In this document: one piece after another, positions 1 to 8,920 of the stretch
Numbering within the stretch: the first letter of the stretch is position 1
Layout of the letters: each line of letters begins with the position of its first letter
Origin: Candidatus Zixiibacteriota bacterium
Lineage (GTDB): Bacteria; Zixibacteria; MSB-5A5; GN15; FEB-12
DNA length: 42,703 nt
Assembly: GCA_019038695.1 (NCBI GenBank)
Contig: JAHOYZ010000035.1
Span: forward strand, 1 to 42,703
Reading direction: 5' to 3'
Made by a program: the position numbers and the translations under genes
The notes under the pieces: generated by a model
What the model was told of the DNA's origin: nothing
Seen by the model: only the letters and a program-made list of their open reading frames with translations
Database searches by the model: none

Positions 1-1591
1 GGGCACCACCGAGGTCAACACCAGTGGTGGCACCGGTGGCGACAATCATAGAAACTGTACCGCGGTTAGCTTCCCCAGCTACTGCGTTTTCAATGGTAAC
101 CGTCGAAGTACCATCATACTTGACGTCGTTGATAGAGTTGACATATTCGTCAAAACTGACTCTGGCATCAGTACCACTGTTCGCAACTGACTCCACACCC
201 ATACCCAGGGCAAACTCGAGATCGCCAGCATCAACGCCCATTGCGGCCATCTGGATACTGTAGGTCGAACCTTCGTCGCGAGTTGTGATCTGGATCTTGT
301 TCGAATCGAATATGGAAGCCACAAGGTCATTGTCGGTGCTGGCACCATCAACGTCATTGAAAGTGGCCTGGTTGTCTATTCCTACGTTTATCGCGTCCAC
401 GAGCGAAGAGAGAGTCGCGTACGTACCGTCAGCAACCGCGACTGTTGCCGTTGTGCCAGAGGAATTTGCGGCCGTAGTCGCAGTGATACTCAGATCACCG
501 TTCGAGGTTCCCCGGTTGCTACCGGTTGTGAAGTTGAAATAGCCATTGCCCGGATTGTCTACAAAACCGGACACTCTCACAGCATTCTGGGCACCATTGT
601 CAACAGTAGTGATGTTAAGCAGGTTGCCAGTTGCACCTCCCACCGCCGTGATCTTACCAGCCAATTCTGAAATAGCGGCAATCTCAGTGTTTATTGCAGC
701 CGCTACTTGTGTCCCTACATCATTCAACGCAACGTCAAAGCTGATAGCATGCTCAGCCGTATTCCCGGTTGTGGCATTCCAATATTGCAAAGTAACATTG
801 TATGTACCAACATCGCCAGCGACAGCGGCTGCGAGGTTAGCATCGGAATCTACCTGACCGACAGCAGCAGCACCGACCACAAAAGCATTGGTTTCAGCAA
901 ATGGGTCGTTGATCAAAAACGCATCTGAGGTTGTCTTGGCAGTGTCAGACGCCTGGATGACTTGAATGTTGTGAACACCAGCAGTCAGATTGCTTGGATC
1001 ACCGTCGGTATTAGCCAGCGAGAGACCGGTGGCAATAGTATTCAACGTTGACGAAGCATCGGCTGTCTTGGTCGCCGTGATGGAATGAGTACCGGTCGAC
1101 AGACCAGACTGAAGAACAGACAAGTCAGAAGTGTTGGTGCTGGTGATGGTCGCGGTGTTCTCGCGGGAACCATCCAGCAACTTCTTGGTGCCAAACTGCG
1201 TGTTGGCAGCGATACGGTCGATGGTGGCGATGGCGTTTTCAATTTCCGCCTGGTCAGCAGCAAGCTGATCGGCGTCGTTGAAGCCTTCGTTGGCCGCGTG
1301 AATGGCCAGTTCTCTCATCGAAATCAACAGGTTGTTGACCTCGTTAAGAGCACCCTCAGCCGTCTGAATCATGCTGATCGATCCTTCCGAGTTTTCAATG
1401 GCTCGGTTAAGTCCGGCAATCTGAGCACGGAACTGCTCACTAATAACCAGACCGGCAGGGTTATCAGCACCCTGGTTGATGCGGAAACCTGAAGACAGTT
1501 TCTGCATCGACTTCGACAACGCAGCAGTAGTGTTCACCAGATTACGGTGAGCATTGAGTGCCGCCAGGTTGTGGTTAATACGAAGTGACAT
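1..1591 (-). CDS. fliC: Flagellin (filament protein), 5' part only; 3' end off window
   Basis: Structural subunit of the flagellar filament, exported through the flagellar type III apparatus. The frame is open from the ATG at 1591 to the window edge, giving at least 530 residues. The N-terminus reads MSLRINHNLAALNAHRNL and continues with the D0/D1 signature including LSSGFRIN, AGLVISE and IQTAEGALNEVNN. After about residue 170 comes a long Thr/Ala/Gly/Asp-rich region that fits variable outer D2/D3 domains. The conserved C-terminal D1/D0 helices have not been reached, so the full protein should be well above the roughly 280-500 residues of many flagellins. The start is fixed by an AAGGAGG Shine-Dalgarno at 1599-1605. 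A sigma-28-like promoter and a CsrA-type leader lie upstream. Identity is certain; full length is unknown. Confidence 0.96.
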   Translation of the reverse strand, partial: MSLRINHNLAALNAHRNLVNTTAALSKSMQKLSSGFRINQGADNPAGLVISEQFRAQIAGLNRAIENSEGSISMIQTAEGALNEVNNLLISMRELAIHAANEGFNDADQLAADQAEIENAIATIDRIAANTQFGTKKLLDGSRENTATITSTNTSDLSVLQSGLSTGTHSITATKTADASSTLNTIATGLSLANTDGDPSNLTAGVHNIQVIQASDTAKTTSDAFLINDPFAETNAFVVGAAAVGQVDSDANLAAAVAGDVGTYNVTLQYWNATTGNTAEHAISFDVALNDVGTQVAAAINTEIAAISELAGKITAVGGATGNLLNITTVDNGAQNAVRVSGFVDNPGNGYFNFTTGSNRGTSNGDLSITATTAANSSGTTATVAVADGTYATLSSLVDAINVGIDNQATFNDVDGASTDNDLVASIFDSNKIQITTRDEGSTYSIQMAAMGVDAGDLEFALGMGVESVANSGTDARVSFDEYVNSINDVKYDGTSTVTIENAVAGEANRGTVSMIVATGATTGVDLGGA

Positions 1592-1596
1592 GTGTC

Positions 1597-1629
1597 ATCC
1601 TCCTTGGATCGTTTAGGGTATCCTTACCC
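1597..1629 (-). promoter_or_regulatory. Predicted CsrA-binding leader of the flagellin mRNA (GGA hairpin plus GGA in the Shine-Dalgarno)
   Basis: On the mRNA strand GGGTA-AGGA-TACCC (1629-1616) forms a perfect 5-bp stem with the tetraloop AGGA. Twenty nucleotides downstream the sequence CAAGGAGGAT overlaps the Shine-Dalgarno (1606-1597). CsrA dimers bind ANGGA motifs, preferably in hairpin loops, and bridge two sites. Blocking the Shine-Dalgarno of hag in Bacillus subtilis is the known precedent. csrA and fliW are in this same cluster. The motif is read directly from the sequence; its function is inferred. Confidence 0.7.
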
Positions 1630-1783
1630 AGTTTATTAAGTTCGATCAAATTCTCAGGATAGTCACTTCCTATGTCATAACATTCGAGGGCTGTTTTCCT
1701 ATGCAACCCCTTTCTTCCATGTTTCTCCATATTATAGTCGCTCATGTTGGCTTCAAATTCCTTCTCACATTTCCATAGAGGTT

Positions 1784-1810
1784 TAATCGGCAGACCACTA
1801 TTTTACTTAA
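1784..1810 (-). promoter_or_regulatory. Sigma-28 (FliA)-type promoter of the flagellin gene
   Basis: The minus strand reads TTAA-N15-GCCGATTA. This is close to the flagellar sigma-28 consensus TAAA-N15-GCCGATAA, with one mismatch in the -10 element and exact spacing. It would start transcription near 1777, leaving a leader of about 185 nt that includes the CsrA-type hairpin. The 273-bp gap between flagellin and the upstream glycosyltransferase gene contains no other gene, and I see no convincing intrinsic terminator in it. Confidence 0.7.
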
Positions 1811-1864
1811 CGAGCTGAATGGGAGTTTTCTAAGGCTTTGAAAAAAGGGTAAAAAAGCACCAAA

Positions 1865-4546
1865 TCAAGCCTTCTGAACCATCTCGCGAGCCTGGGCAAG
1901 GCGCTCCAGTGCGGGGGTAAAGTCGGGATCCCACTGGAGTACGCGCTCATAGCCCATTATAGCTGATTCTCTATGCCCCATCAGCAGATAGCATTCGGAA
2001 AGGCCAAACAATGCCAGTGGGTCCTGGGGATTGACCTGTAAGAACCGTTCATAGTATGTAAGGGCGGTGTTGTAATCTTTCAGCTGCAGGTTCAAATCGC
2101 CCAGCAGGCGTGCTATTTCGTACTGGTCGGGGGCAAGTTCGTAATATGTTGCCAGGGCAACTGCGGCCGCATCTATCTTTTCGAGATTGATCCGAGCCAA
2201 GCCAAGATTGCGGAATGTGACCGCCGGTGCCTGAGGTATTTCGGTTGCCTTCTGATAAAGTTCTTCTGCCCTGGAATAATCTTCGGTCTTGAAATAGCAA
2301 CCAGCCAGATCGTTCAGAAGGTCGGCATCCGTTGTTTCAGTTTGAACCAATAACTCATAAAGCATAGCCGCATGATCGTATTTTTCCAATCGGAAACAAC
2401 ATTGTGCCAGACGACGTTGTGTTTCAGTCGGTACTGCCTCAGAGGTTGTCATCTTGTCGATAAACGCACATGCCTGCCCGGTAAGATCGGCTTCTTCGAG
2501 CATGAGGGCATATTCGATGAGGGCTGGATGATCGCCGGGAAGCATGTCAAGCGCCTTAACCAACCAATTGTCAGCCTCTTCTTGTCGTTGTGTGGCCTGA
2601 AACACACAAGCTAATCCGACCGCAGCTTGATGTGATGAACTTTCGATTTTAAGCTGTTTCTCAAATGACTGTTCCGCCTCTTCGTATTGCTTAAGCTCCA
2701 GACAGACTCTGCCTAACCGGGCGTTGGCATCGAGTAACTCGGGATTCTGATCGAGTGCCTTCTGCAAATATCGGGTTGTTGCTGACCAATCCCGGCGGTA
2801 CTCTGTGACCAGTCCCAGCCCATAGTAGGCGTACTGGAAACTACACGGGTGCATCAACAACATCTCTTCCATGCCAGCAGTTTGTGCCACTCTAGCCTGG
2901 GTCTCAAGGTAACGGTTGTAATACCGCTCGGCCTCATCGAAGCGGTTGCTCCGGACACAGATATTCCCCAACAGAAGAATTGGATCGAGATAATCCGGGG
3001 TCAGTTCCAGTGCCCGAAGAGCATAACTCTCCCCTGCGGCATCCTCGCCTATAATGAAATGGGTCATCGCCAGTTGATAGAGAGCCATCAAATGGACGTT
3101 ACGGTCGTCATGGCTGCCTTCATCAGGATTGGTCAATTCGACTGCACGCCGGGCGGCATCAATTATATGGCGGGCATTCTCAGGGTGCTTTGCAGTATCC
3201 TGCCCCAGTAGCACCTGTGCGTAGTTGAAATGGGCAAAAGCATTGTCGGGATTATCCTGAAGTTGTTTCTCAAGGAGATCGATAGTTCGTTTGGTTTTGG
3301 TCGCCATCCGCTCCTCAGTGAGACCATATCCCAAATGCTTGATCCGGGCTGAAGTATGCGCAATCGGTTCCTCGGAATCAATAACCAGCTGATTGTGTAC
3401 AATACCCTCATAGGTGAGTCCGAGTTCTCGCTTGAAAAGTCGGATCGAGGTAAGTGAAGTCACGTTCTCGTCGAATTTGCCACTGTGATTCAACACATTG
3501 ACTGCGATTGCTCTGTGTTTCCCTGCATTCATGTGACGACGGATTATATCAAGATCGTCCTCGACAAAACGCTCATCGGCATCTATAACAAAGATCCAAT
3601 CACTGGTTGCCTGATCTGTGGAGTAGTTACGATGTTTGGAGAAGTCCCCTTCCCATTTCTGATGAAATAGTTTGGCTCCATAGGATTTTGCAATCTCGAC
3701 CGTGCTATCCGTTGAACCGGTGTCTACAACAATGATCTCATCAACCCAGTCTCGGATGGAGGCAAGACAGTCCGGCAGCAGTTCTTCTTCGTTCTTAACG
3801 ATCATACAAGCCGAAACGGTTGCACCCCGCTCCAGAGATCGAGCCACAAGACGTAATTCCTGAACCTGAGGACAGTTGCGAATGCCTCGTTTGATTACCT
3901 CACGTGCCTGCCCAAGTTTATGTGATCTCTCGTAGATTTTCGCCAGATTAAGATATGGCAGATGGTTACGCTCGTCAGCCTCTATCGCGTTTTCGAAAGC
4001 CTTACGCGCCTCGGAGATCGCTTCCCGAGCCTGATGAACCGATCCCAGCGTATTGTGAACCTGAGAAAGATGACCCGGAGTAGATGCAAAGGATTGCCTC
4101 GTTGTGCTAGCCGTGTTGTCGGCATAAAGTGAAAGGAATTTCCGAGCCGCCCTTTCGGACGGGTCGTACTCGCGCATAGCGAGATGAACATAGGCCAACA
4201 AGTACCAGGCATCCAGAGAATCGGGGACATCTTCCATCAGACGGCACACAGCCTTCTCCGCGTCTGGGTACTGTCCCTTGTTAGTCAGCCCATAGGCCCT
4301 CAGACGGTTATAATCCACTCGAAGATCGACATCAGAAATCGGGCACTGCTGTTCAATTGGCTCGATCGTTTCGAGGATGCTTTCCGCTTGATCGTTCTTC
4401 AGATACCACTCACCCAGACATAGCCGGGCAGCAACGTCATCTGGATTTGCCTTTACAGCCTTTTCCAGAACTGTTTGTGGGGTTGTCGTTTGTTGACGCC
4501 GTGATTTATTGGACGATGTTTTTTGATTCTTCTGCTTGCGAGCCAT
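1865..4546 (-). CDS. TPR-flanked family 2 glycosyltransferase, candidate flagellin glycosyltransferase
   Basis: Large cytoplasmic protein of 893 residues. TPR-like helical repeats occupy about residues 25-235. A GT-A family 2 glycosyltransferase domain follows at about 244-430 (VSACMIVKNEEELL, then VVDTGSTDSTVEIA, then the metal/nucleotide-sugar motif DADER near residue 324). Many further TPRs run to the C-terminus. The GT segment resembles bacterial SunS-like and TPR-glycosyltransferases. I place the start at ATG 4546, not the GTG one codon upstream, because GGAG lies 7 nt before it. It sits between fliW and the flagellin gene, so O-glycosylation of flagellin is the most economical role. The TPRs could bind flagellin or an export chaperone. 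Domain assignment is firm; the substrate is inferred from position. Confidence 0.85.
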   Translation of the reverse strand: MARKQKNQKTSSNKSRRQQTTTPQTVLEKAVKANPDDVAARLCLGEWYLKNDQAESILETIEPIEQQCPISDVDLRVDYNRLRAYGLTNKGQYPDAEKAVCRLMEDVPDSLDAWYLLAYVHLAMREYDPSERAARKFLSLYADNTASTTRQSFASTPGHLSQVHNTLGSVHQAREAISEARKAFENAIEADERNHLPYLNLAKIYERSHKLGQAREVIKRGIRNCPQVQELRLVARSLERGATVSACMIVKNEEELLPDCLASIRDWVDEIIVVDTGSTDSTVEIAKSYGAKLFHQKWEGDFSKHRNYSTDQATSDWIFVIDADERFVEDDLDIIRRHMNAGKHRAIAVNVLNHSGKFDENVTSLTSIRLFKRELGLTYEGIVHNQLVIDSEEPIAHTSARIKHLGYGLTEERMATKTKRTIDLLEKQLQDNPDNAFAHFNYAQVLLGQDTAKHPENARHIIDAARRAVELTNPDEGSHDDRNVHLMALYQLAMTHFIIGEDAAGESYALRALELTPDYLDPILLLGNICVRSNRFDEAERYYNRYLETQARVAQTAGMEEMLLMHPCSFQYAYYGLGLVTEYRRDWSATTRYLQKALDQNPELLDANARLGRVCLELKQYEEAEQSFEKQLKIESSSHQAAVGLACVFQATQRQEEADNWLVKALDMLPGDHPALIEYALMLEEADLTGQACAFIDKMTTSEAVPTETQRRLAQCCFRLEKYDHAAMLYELLVQTETTDADLLNDLAGCYFKTEDYSRAEELYQKATEIPQAPAVTFRNLGLARINLEKIDAAAVALATYYELAPDQYEIARLLGDLNLQLKDYNTALTYYERFLQVNPQDPLALFGLSECYLLMGHRESAIMGYERVLQWDPDFTPALERLAQAREMVQKA

Positions 4547-4682
4547 CACGATGCTCCATTTTGTGTTTCCGGCTCACCCATCTGTCAGCAGCTACCTGCC
4601 CCATGAGACACTGGGGATTTGTGTTTTCCTCTGCGGCGAGCCTACGCAACAAGGGGTACGCCAGGAAGCCCTGATGTGTGTA

Positions 4683-5168
4683 CTACACGCCCACCGGCTC
4701 TTCGACTTCTGGCTGCTCCACCTGGGGATCAGTCTCGCTCGCGTCGAGCAGCGGATGTTGAACGTGATAGTCCGAGTTGACCAACACCAGTTGCTTGCCC
4801 AGATTGTTCTCAGTGTTAATAAGGATCGGTCCCTGTAGATTAACCGACATTTCCTTGGGATTTTCGGGCACTGTTACGATCACATAGGTTTCCACGTTTT
4901 CTGGCGACTGCACTCCAAGATCGGCCACCTCCTTGGAATGAACACGAATTTTATAGTCCGCGAAAAACACAGTCGGGTTGACCACGATAAACGCGATGCG
5001 TGGATCTTCAATTGACTGAAACCACCTGAAAGGAAGAAAATCCTCCTGCTCAATCAAGCAGTACTTCGTTAGCTTCTCAAAGCCAAGAATTGGTTTCTTA
5101 GTCGTGATTATCTTGTTCTCAGGGATCTCCAGCGACCCAAAACGATCACTCTGCACCAACATAGACAT
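4683..5168 (-). CDS. fliW: Flagellar assembly factor FliW (CsrA antagonist, flagellin-binding)
   Basis: 161 residues, matching FliW in length and sequence: an N-terminal FGSLEIPENKII segment, the core ILGFEKL and the region NPTVFFADYKI. FliW binds flagellin in the cytoplasm. When flagellin is exported, free FliW sequesters CsrA and relieves repression of flagellin translation. The gene lies 16 bp after flgL and two genes after csrA, a common arrangement for this switch. The C-terminus is extended by an acidic, Pro/Glu-rich tail (EQPEVEEPV). The start ATG at 5168 has a GAGGAT Shine-Dalgarno. About 137 bp of non-coding sequence follows before the glycosyltransferase. Confidence 0.94.
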   Translation of the reverse strand: MSMLVQSDRFGSLEIPENKIITTKKPILGFEKLTKYCLIEQEDFLPFRWFQSIEDPRIAFIVVNPTVFFADYKIRVHSKEVADLGVQSPENVETYVIVTVPENPKEMSVNLQGPILINTENNLGKQLVLVNSDYHVQHPLLDASETDPQVEQPEVEEPVGV

Positions 5169-5184
5169 ATCCTCAGTTAAAGTC

Positions 5185-7110
5185 CTATCGTAAGAAATCC
5201 ATCAGCGACGGCTGTACAATTCTTGCGGTTGCCATCAGCGCTGCCTGGTAATTATTTTCATATACAGCCAGTTGAGTCACCAGCTCGGTAATGTCTGCAT
5301 CTTCAGTATCACTTAGAAGACTCGTGAAATTCAATTCCAAATCGGTGATCCGGCTCAGGGTCCCTTCCAGCCTGATGGACTTGGATCCAACTCCTGCTCG
5401 GAGATTGAGCAGGTGCTGCATAGAGTCATCCATATTGGCCAGAAGCATTCCGACGCCCTCTTGATCGTTGTTCTCAAGGGCAGTATGCAGAAGAATCATC
5501 GACCCCATAGTATCACTCGATCCCCAAAGCTGCATCTGTTTCGCCGTTTCGTCCGTTGTGTCGCAATCAATGATGAAGGAGGCATCGGTGTCATTACTGA
5601 CAATCTGAATCCCGCGACTCGAGGAGTTGATCGAGGCGGTGATGTCAATACCAGAGTTATTAAGCACATCCAGAACATCCTGAATTGTCACTAGAGCTGA
5701 AGAAGACAGGTCTATCGTTCTTGTGGTTTCTCCCTGATGTATAACCAGCCGTCCGAATTCCATCCCGTTGCCGTTCTGGAGATCAGCGATATTAGTGGTG
5801 GCCAGCATTCGAGGGTCCAGATCATTACCGGAGAAATCCCCGGTGTGAGTTCCCAATATTCCCAAATCAGAGGCTGTAGTTCCAGTGGTTTCCTCGATGA
5901 CGATGCTCGGTATCGGCTCCAGGTCGGTACCCGACAGAACCGGATCAATAGTACCGCGAATTCCCAGACCAAGAGCGGTCGCCCGCTCGGGGGAAACATC
6001 ATCAACAGAGAACCCCAGCGTGCCAGTGCTGTCTGTTATATCAAGACCGGTGTTACCGGCGTTGATGCTCATTGTCACGGTGGCATAGCCAGCCGCAGCC
6101 ATCTGCGTATTGAATGCGGTGATGACATCACCAATCGAGGTCGCTCCGCTCACATCAATCTGGATGTTAACTGCCGCACCATCAGTTACGATGAAGTTAC
6201 CCGGTAGTAAATCCAGACCATGCCCATTGTTGATCCTGTCAAGTTCGGTAGTAGTCGAAATCGTTCCATTACCAAGAGTATCCAGCAGGAGGTTGTTTCC
6301 TTCGGCCCCCAGTTTTAACTCGACATTGGTGATTCCTCCAGCCACAAGCTGGGCGTTTACTCCGGTAACGGGATCGAACAGGTCGCCCACTGTCACCATG
6401 GCGCTGACATCAACGTTAACCGACAGGCCCAGGTTTTCGTCGATAACGGTAAACGTGCCTACATCCTGGTCAATACCAGCAGCATTGTGTAGATCACTCA
6501 GGAGAGTGGCATCGGTTACACCCGCGCCGAGGTCGGCATCCTCTCCCAGTGTACTGACTTGAGCCAGGAATACATCTGAGCCAACCAGGTTGATCCCCAT
6601 GCGAGATGACGATTCTATCTGATACTCAATCAAACCGTCGTTGCCGTCGTAAACGACTCCATTGGCGGAAACCGAGAGTGCCTTCTGTTGGGTGCGATGC
6701 CCGGAGAATACGAACCTACCTTCAAGTTCGCTATTACCAAGCTGCACGAGACGCTCAAGAATTGAGGACACCTCTTCGGCCGATCCTTGCCGGGTAACGT
6801 CATCGTAGTTGCCGTTGGCCATGGCCACCGCAATCTCCTTGGCATTGGAAACGAGGTTCTTGAGATCGCTCAGGACCATGTCATACGTCCCCATCCAGGA
6901 CTGAGCCTGATGCACGGTCTTGCTGTATTGCTCGTTCTTGGCCAACTCGGTACGATACACGAGAGCTCGTTGAACGCCAATCGGGTCATCCGACGGTTTA
7001 TTGAGTATCCTGCCCGTGGATAATCGAGTCTGCAGGTTCATATAGCGACTAATTGATCGCTGCATGTTGAACACTACTCTATCGGCAATCATGCCGTTTG
7101 TAATTCGCAT
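5185..7110 (-). CDS. flgL: Hook-filament junction protein FlgL (HAP3), expanded form
   Basis: Junction protein joining hook (through FlgK) to filament. The N-terminus (MRITNGMIADRVVFNMQRS, then LSTGRILNKPSDDPIGV) and the C-terminus (VTQLAVYENNYQAALMATARIVQPSLMDFL) are typical flagellin-family D0/D1 helices. At 641 residues it is about twice the size of the E. coli protein. The extra mass is a middle region of roughly 350 residues, containing about three degenerate repeats of the Flagellin_IN type. Each has a leading 'NxGxGL/M' motif followed by a segment like 'VDVSxxxTIxDVxxxxN', for example NNGHGLDLLPGNFIV and QNGNGMEFGRLVI. It lies between csrA and fliW, and the start is ATG 7110. Confidence 0.93.
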   Translation of the reverse strand: MRITNGMIADRVVFNMQRSISRYMNLQTRLSTGRILNKPSDDPIGVQRALVYRTELAKNEQYSKTVHQAQSWMGTYDMVLSDLKNLVSNAKEIAVAMANGNYDDVTRQGSAEEVSSILERLVQLGNSELEGRFVFSGHRTQQKALSVSANGVVYDGNDGLIEYQIESSSRMGINLVGSDVFLAQVSTLGEDADLGAGVTDATLLSDLHNAAGIDQDVGTFTVIDENLGLSVNVDVSAMVTVGDLFDPVTGVNAQLVAGGITNVELKLGAEGNNLLLDTLGNGTISTTTELDRINNGHGLDLLPGNFIVTDGAAVNIQIDVSGATSIGDVITAFNTQMAAAGYATVTMSINAGNTGLDITDSTGTLGFSVDDVSPERATALGLGIRGTIDPVLSGTDLEPIPSIVIEETTGTTASDLGILGTHTGDFSGNDLDPRMLATTNIADLQNGNGMEFGRLVIHQGETTRTIDLSSSALVTIQDVLDVLNNSGIDITASINSSSRGIQIVSNDTDASFIIDCDTTDETAKQMQLWGSSDTMGSMILLHTALENNDQEGVGMLLANMDDSMQHLLNLRAGVGSKSIRLEGTLSRITDLELNFTSLLSDTEDADITELVTQLAVYENNYQAALMATARIVQPSLMDFLR

Positions 7111-7146
7111 GGTCTTACTGCCTCATATCGGGGCTAAATCATCGGA

Positions 7147-7479
7147 CTAGGGCATCCCCGGTCCGTTGCCCGGCCGCCGTGGCGGTCGTTCATTTTTGTA
7201 CTCAATTTTGGCCGGGCGTTGATCGTTCGCTTTGCGATCCTTCCTTTTCAGCTTGTCTCGGAGCATTCCGACGACACCAAACAAATCACCCTTGACCGGT
7301 TTTGATGCTCGACGGTTCTCTTCTTGTATCTTGACATAGATCTCTTCGCGATGGACGACTACTTCGGGCGGTGCCTCGATGCCTATACGCACCTGACGTC
7401 CGTGGATCCCGAGAACGGAGATTTTTATATTGTCTCCGATTGTAATAGATTCGCCCAACCTCCTTGTTAGAATAAGCAA
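7147..7479 (-). CDS. csrA: Carbon storage / flagellin translational regulator CsrA with a basic C-terminal extension
   Basis: Small dimeric RNA-binding protein that represses translation by binding GGA motifs. Residues 1-60 are canonical CsrA ([16 protein letters not shown], then [19 protein letters not shown]). At 110 residues it carries a tail of about 45 residues, rich in Lys, Arg and Pro, beyond the usual 60-75 residue length. The start codon is TTG at 7479, preceded by GGAGG with 5-nt spacing. No in-frame ATG could give the conserved N-terminus. It sits between flgK and flgL and upstream of fliW, the classical position for flagellin control. Confidence 0.95.
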   Translation of the reverse strand: MLILTRRLGESITIGDNIKISVLGIHGRQVRIGIEAPPEVVVHREEIYVKIQEENRRASKPVKGDLFGVVGMLRDKLKRKDRKANDQRPAKIEYKNERPPRRPGNGPGMP

Positions 7480-7483
7480 GCTA

Positions 7484-7493
7484 CCCTCCGTGG
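7484..7493 (-). promoter_or_regulatory. csrA Shine-Dalgarno embedded in a CsrA-like site
   Basis: The csrA ribosome-binding site reads CCACGGAGGG on the mRNA strand, so the Shine-Dalgarno includes CACGGAGG, a reasonable fit to the CsrA core CANGGA. It decides the TTG start at 7479 and could allow autorepression. The motif is short and Shine-Dalgarno sequences are inherently GGA-rich, so confidence in the regulatory role is low. Confidence 0.4.
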
Positions 7494-7525
7494 TGCATGT
7501 TAGTTACGTTGCTTAGGCATCCAGC

Positions 7526-8920
7526 CTATCGTCCTACGATCCCCATCCTGGAGATCACAACATCCAACGCCTCGTCCATAACGGTGATGACTCTTGCCGC
7601 TGCCTCATAGGCATGCTGGTGTTTTATCATGCTGGCCATTTCCTCGTCAAGCGAGACTCCCTGGATCGATTGTCGGGAGTTTTCAACCTGATGGACGAGA
7701 AGTTTATAATTACTGGCAAAGGACATGGCCTGGTGAGACTCAAGTCCAAGGTCACCGATCATTGAATTATAGTAGTCGTTTATTGTCGATGTGCCGTTGA
7801 CCATGACCCGTTCATTACGCAAACCCTGCATGTTAAGAGCTATCGTGCCATCGCCCGTTTCGCCCGAGGCAGATGCTGCAAGTTTTTCAGGAGCCAGTTC
7901 CAATTCCTGGTTGATCCGCATGGAGGATGCTGTAGTATAAGTCGAGTCAAAGAAATCACGACCGTCTATTCCATCCAACCCGTATCCAGTGGAGTGAATG
8001 CTGTTGACCTGGTATACAACCGACGCTGCCAACGCATCGAGTTCCTCCAGATACTTCGGAATCAGAATATCCCGAGAGTCAAGCAACCCTCTGAGTTCCC
8101 CTGAGCCGCAAGTAAGTTCAACCGAAGTTCCTTCCCAGATGAGACGATGCCTGATGCCGCCCTCTACCAGATGGGTTTCAGTGTCGATAGCTGTCGCATT
8201 GGATCCGTTGACAATCTCAAGAGACCCGATAAGCACTCTGACCCCGCCACGGGCATCTTCAATCGTGTTGGTATTAACCAGCAAGGAGAGTTCATCGATG
8301 AGTTGATCTCTGATATCACGAAGATCATTGGATGAGGAACCGTCCAGTTCCTGGGTGACAATTTGCTGATTGAGCATGGCGACTTCCGTACTCAGACGGT
8401 TGACCTCCTGCGTCATCGCCGTGAGATCACCATCAATCGAGTCACGCAGATCAGTAAGTTGCCGGGAAAGCTCCCTGAAGTCGGTGACAAGTCTCTCCGC
8501 CGCACCCAGTACTGCCTTGCGGCTGGTCATGGATTCGGCATGCTGAGAAAGAGTATCCCACGAATTCCAGAACTCGTTTAATCGTTCGTTGAGCGTATTG
8601 TCAGCCGGCTCGGCAAAAACAGTCTCTAACTGGGAAAGTACCTTCTCCTTGTAAGTCCACTCTCCAACTGACTGACTTGTCTGCCGAAACTGCTCTCCCA
8701 GGAAGAGATCGCGAACGTGCCTGATGCTATCAACGCCCATCCCGGTACCGATTGGTCCATACGGACTGTCTGACGGGCGAGTGGCACTAATGTGTACTCG
8801 CTGCCGGGAATAGCCGGGCGTATTTACGTTGGCAATATTATGCCCGATGGTCTGAAGGTATACTTGACTGGACAGTAGTGCTCGCTTGCCAACTTCCAGT
8901 GCTTGGAATAAGCCCGCCAT
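7526..8920 (-). CDS. flgK: Hook-filament junction protein FlgK (HAP1)
   Basis: 464 residues from ATG 8920. The N-terminal flagellar rod/hook motif is intact (LQTIGHNIANVNTPGYSRQRV), as is the C-terminal heptad helix ending QHAYEAAARVITVMDEALD. The central region is shorter than in the 547-residue E. coli protein. The start is chosen at MAGLF because GGAGGG lies 5 nt upstream; a TTG four codons earlier lacks such support. The ATG overlaps the flgN stop as TGATG, so translation of the chaperone and its client is probably coupled. Confidence 0.95.
   Translation of the reverse strand: MAGLFQALEVGKRALLSSQVYLQTIGHNIANVNTPGYSRQRVHISATRPSDSPYGPIGTGMGVDSIRHVRDLFLGEQFRQTSQSVGEWTYKEKVLSQLETVFAEPADNTLNERLNEFWNSWDTLSQHAESMTSRKAVLGAAERLVTDFRELSRQLTDLRDSIDGDLTAMTQEVNRLSTEVAMLNQQIVTQELDGSSSNDLRDIRDQLIDELSLLVNTNTIEDARGGVRVLIGSLEIVNGSNATAIDTETHLVEGGIRHRLIWEGTSVELTCGSGELRGLLDSRDILIPKYLEELDALAASVVYQVNSIHSTGYGLDGIDGRDFFDSTYTTASSMRINQELELAPEKLAASASGETGDGTIALNMQGLRNERVMVNGTSTINDYYNSMIGDLGLESHQAMSFASNYKLLVHQVENSRQSIQGVSLDEEMASMIKHQHAYEAAARVITVMDEALDVVISRMGIVGR

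Noticed and set aside
4648-4663. Sigma-54-like sequence TGGCGTACCCCTTGTT upstream of the glycosyltransferase
   Set aside because: The -24 box is degenerate and the essential GC doublet of the -12 box is missing at the right spacing; no paired GGAA/TTCC elements lie upstream.
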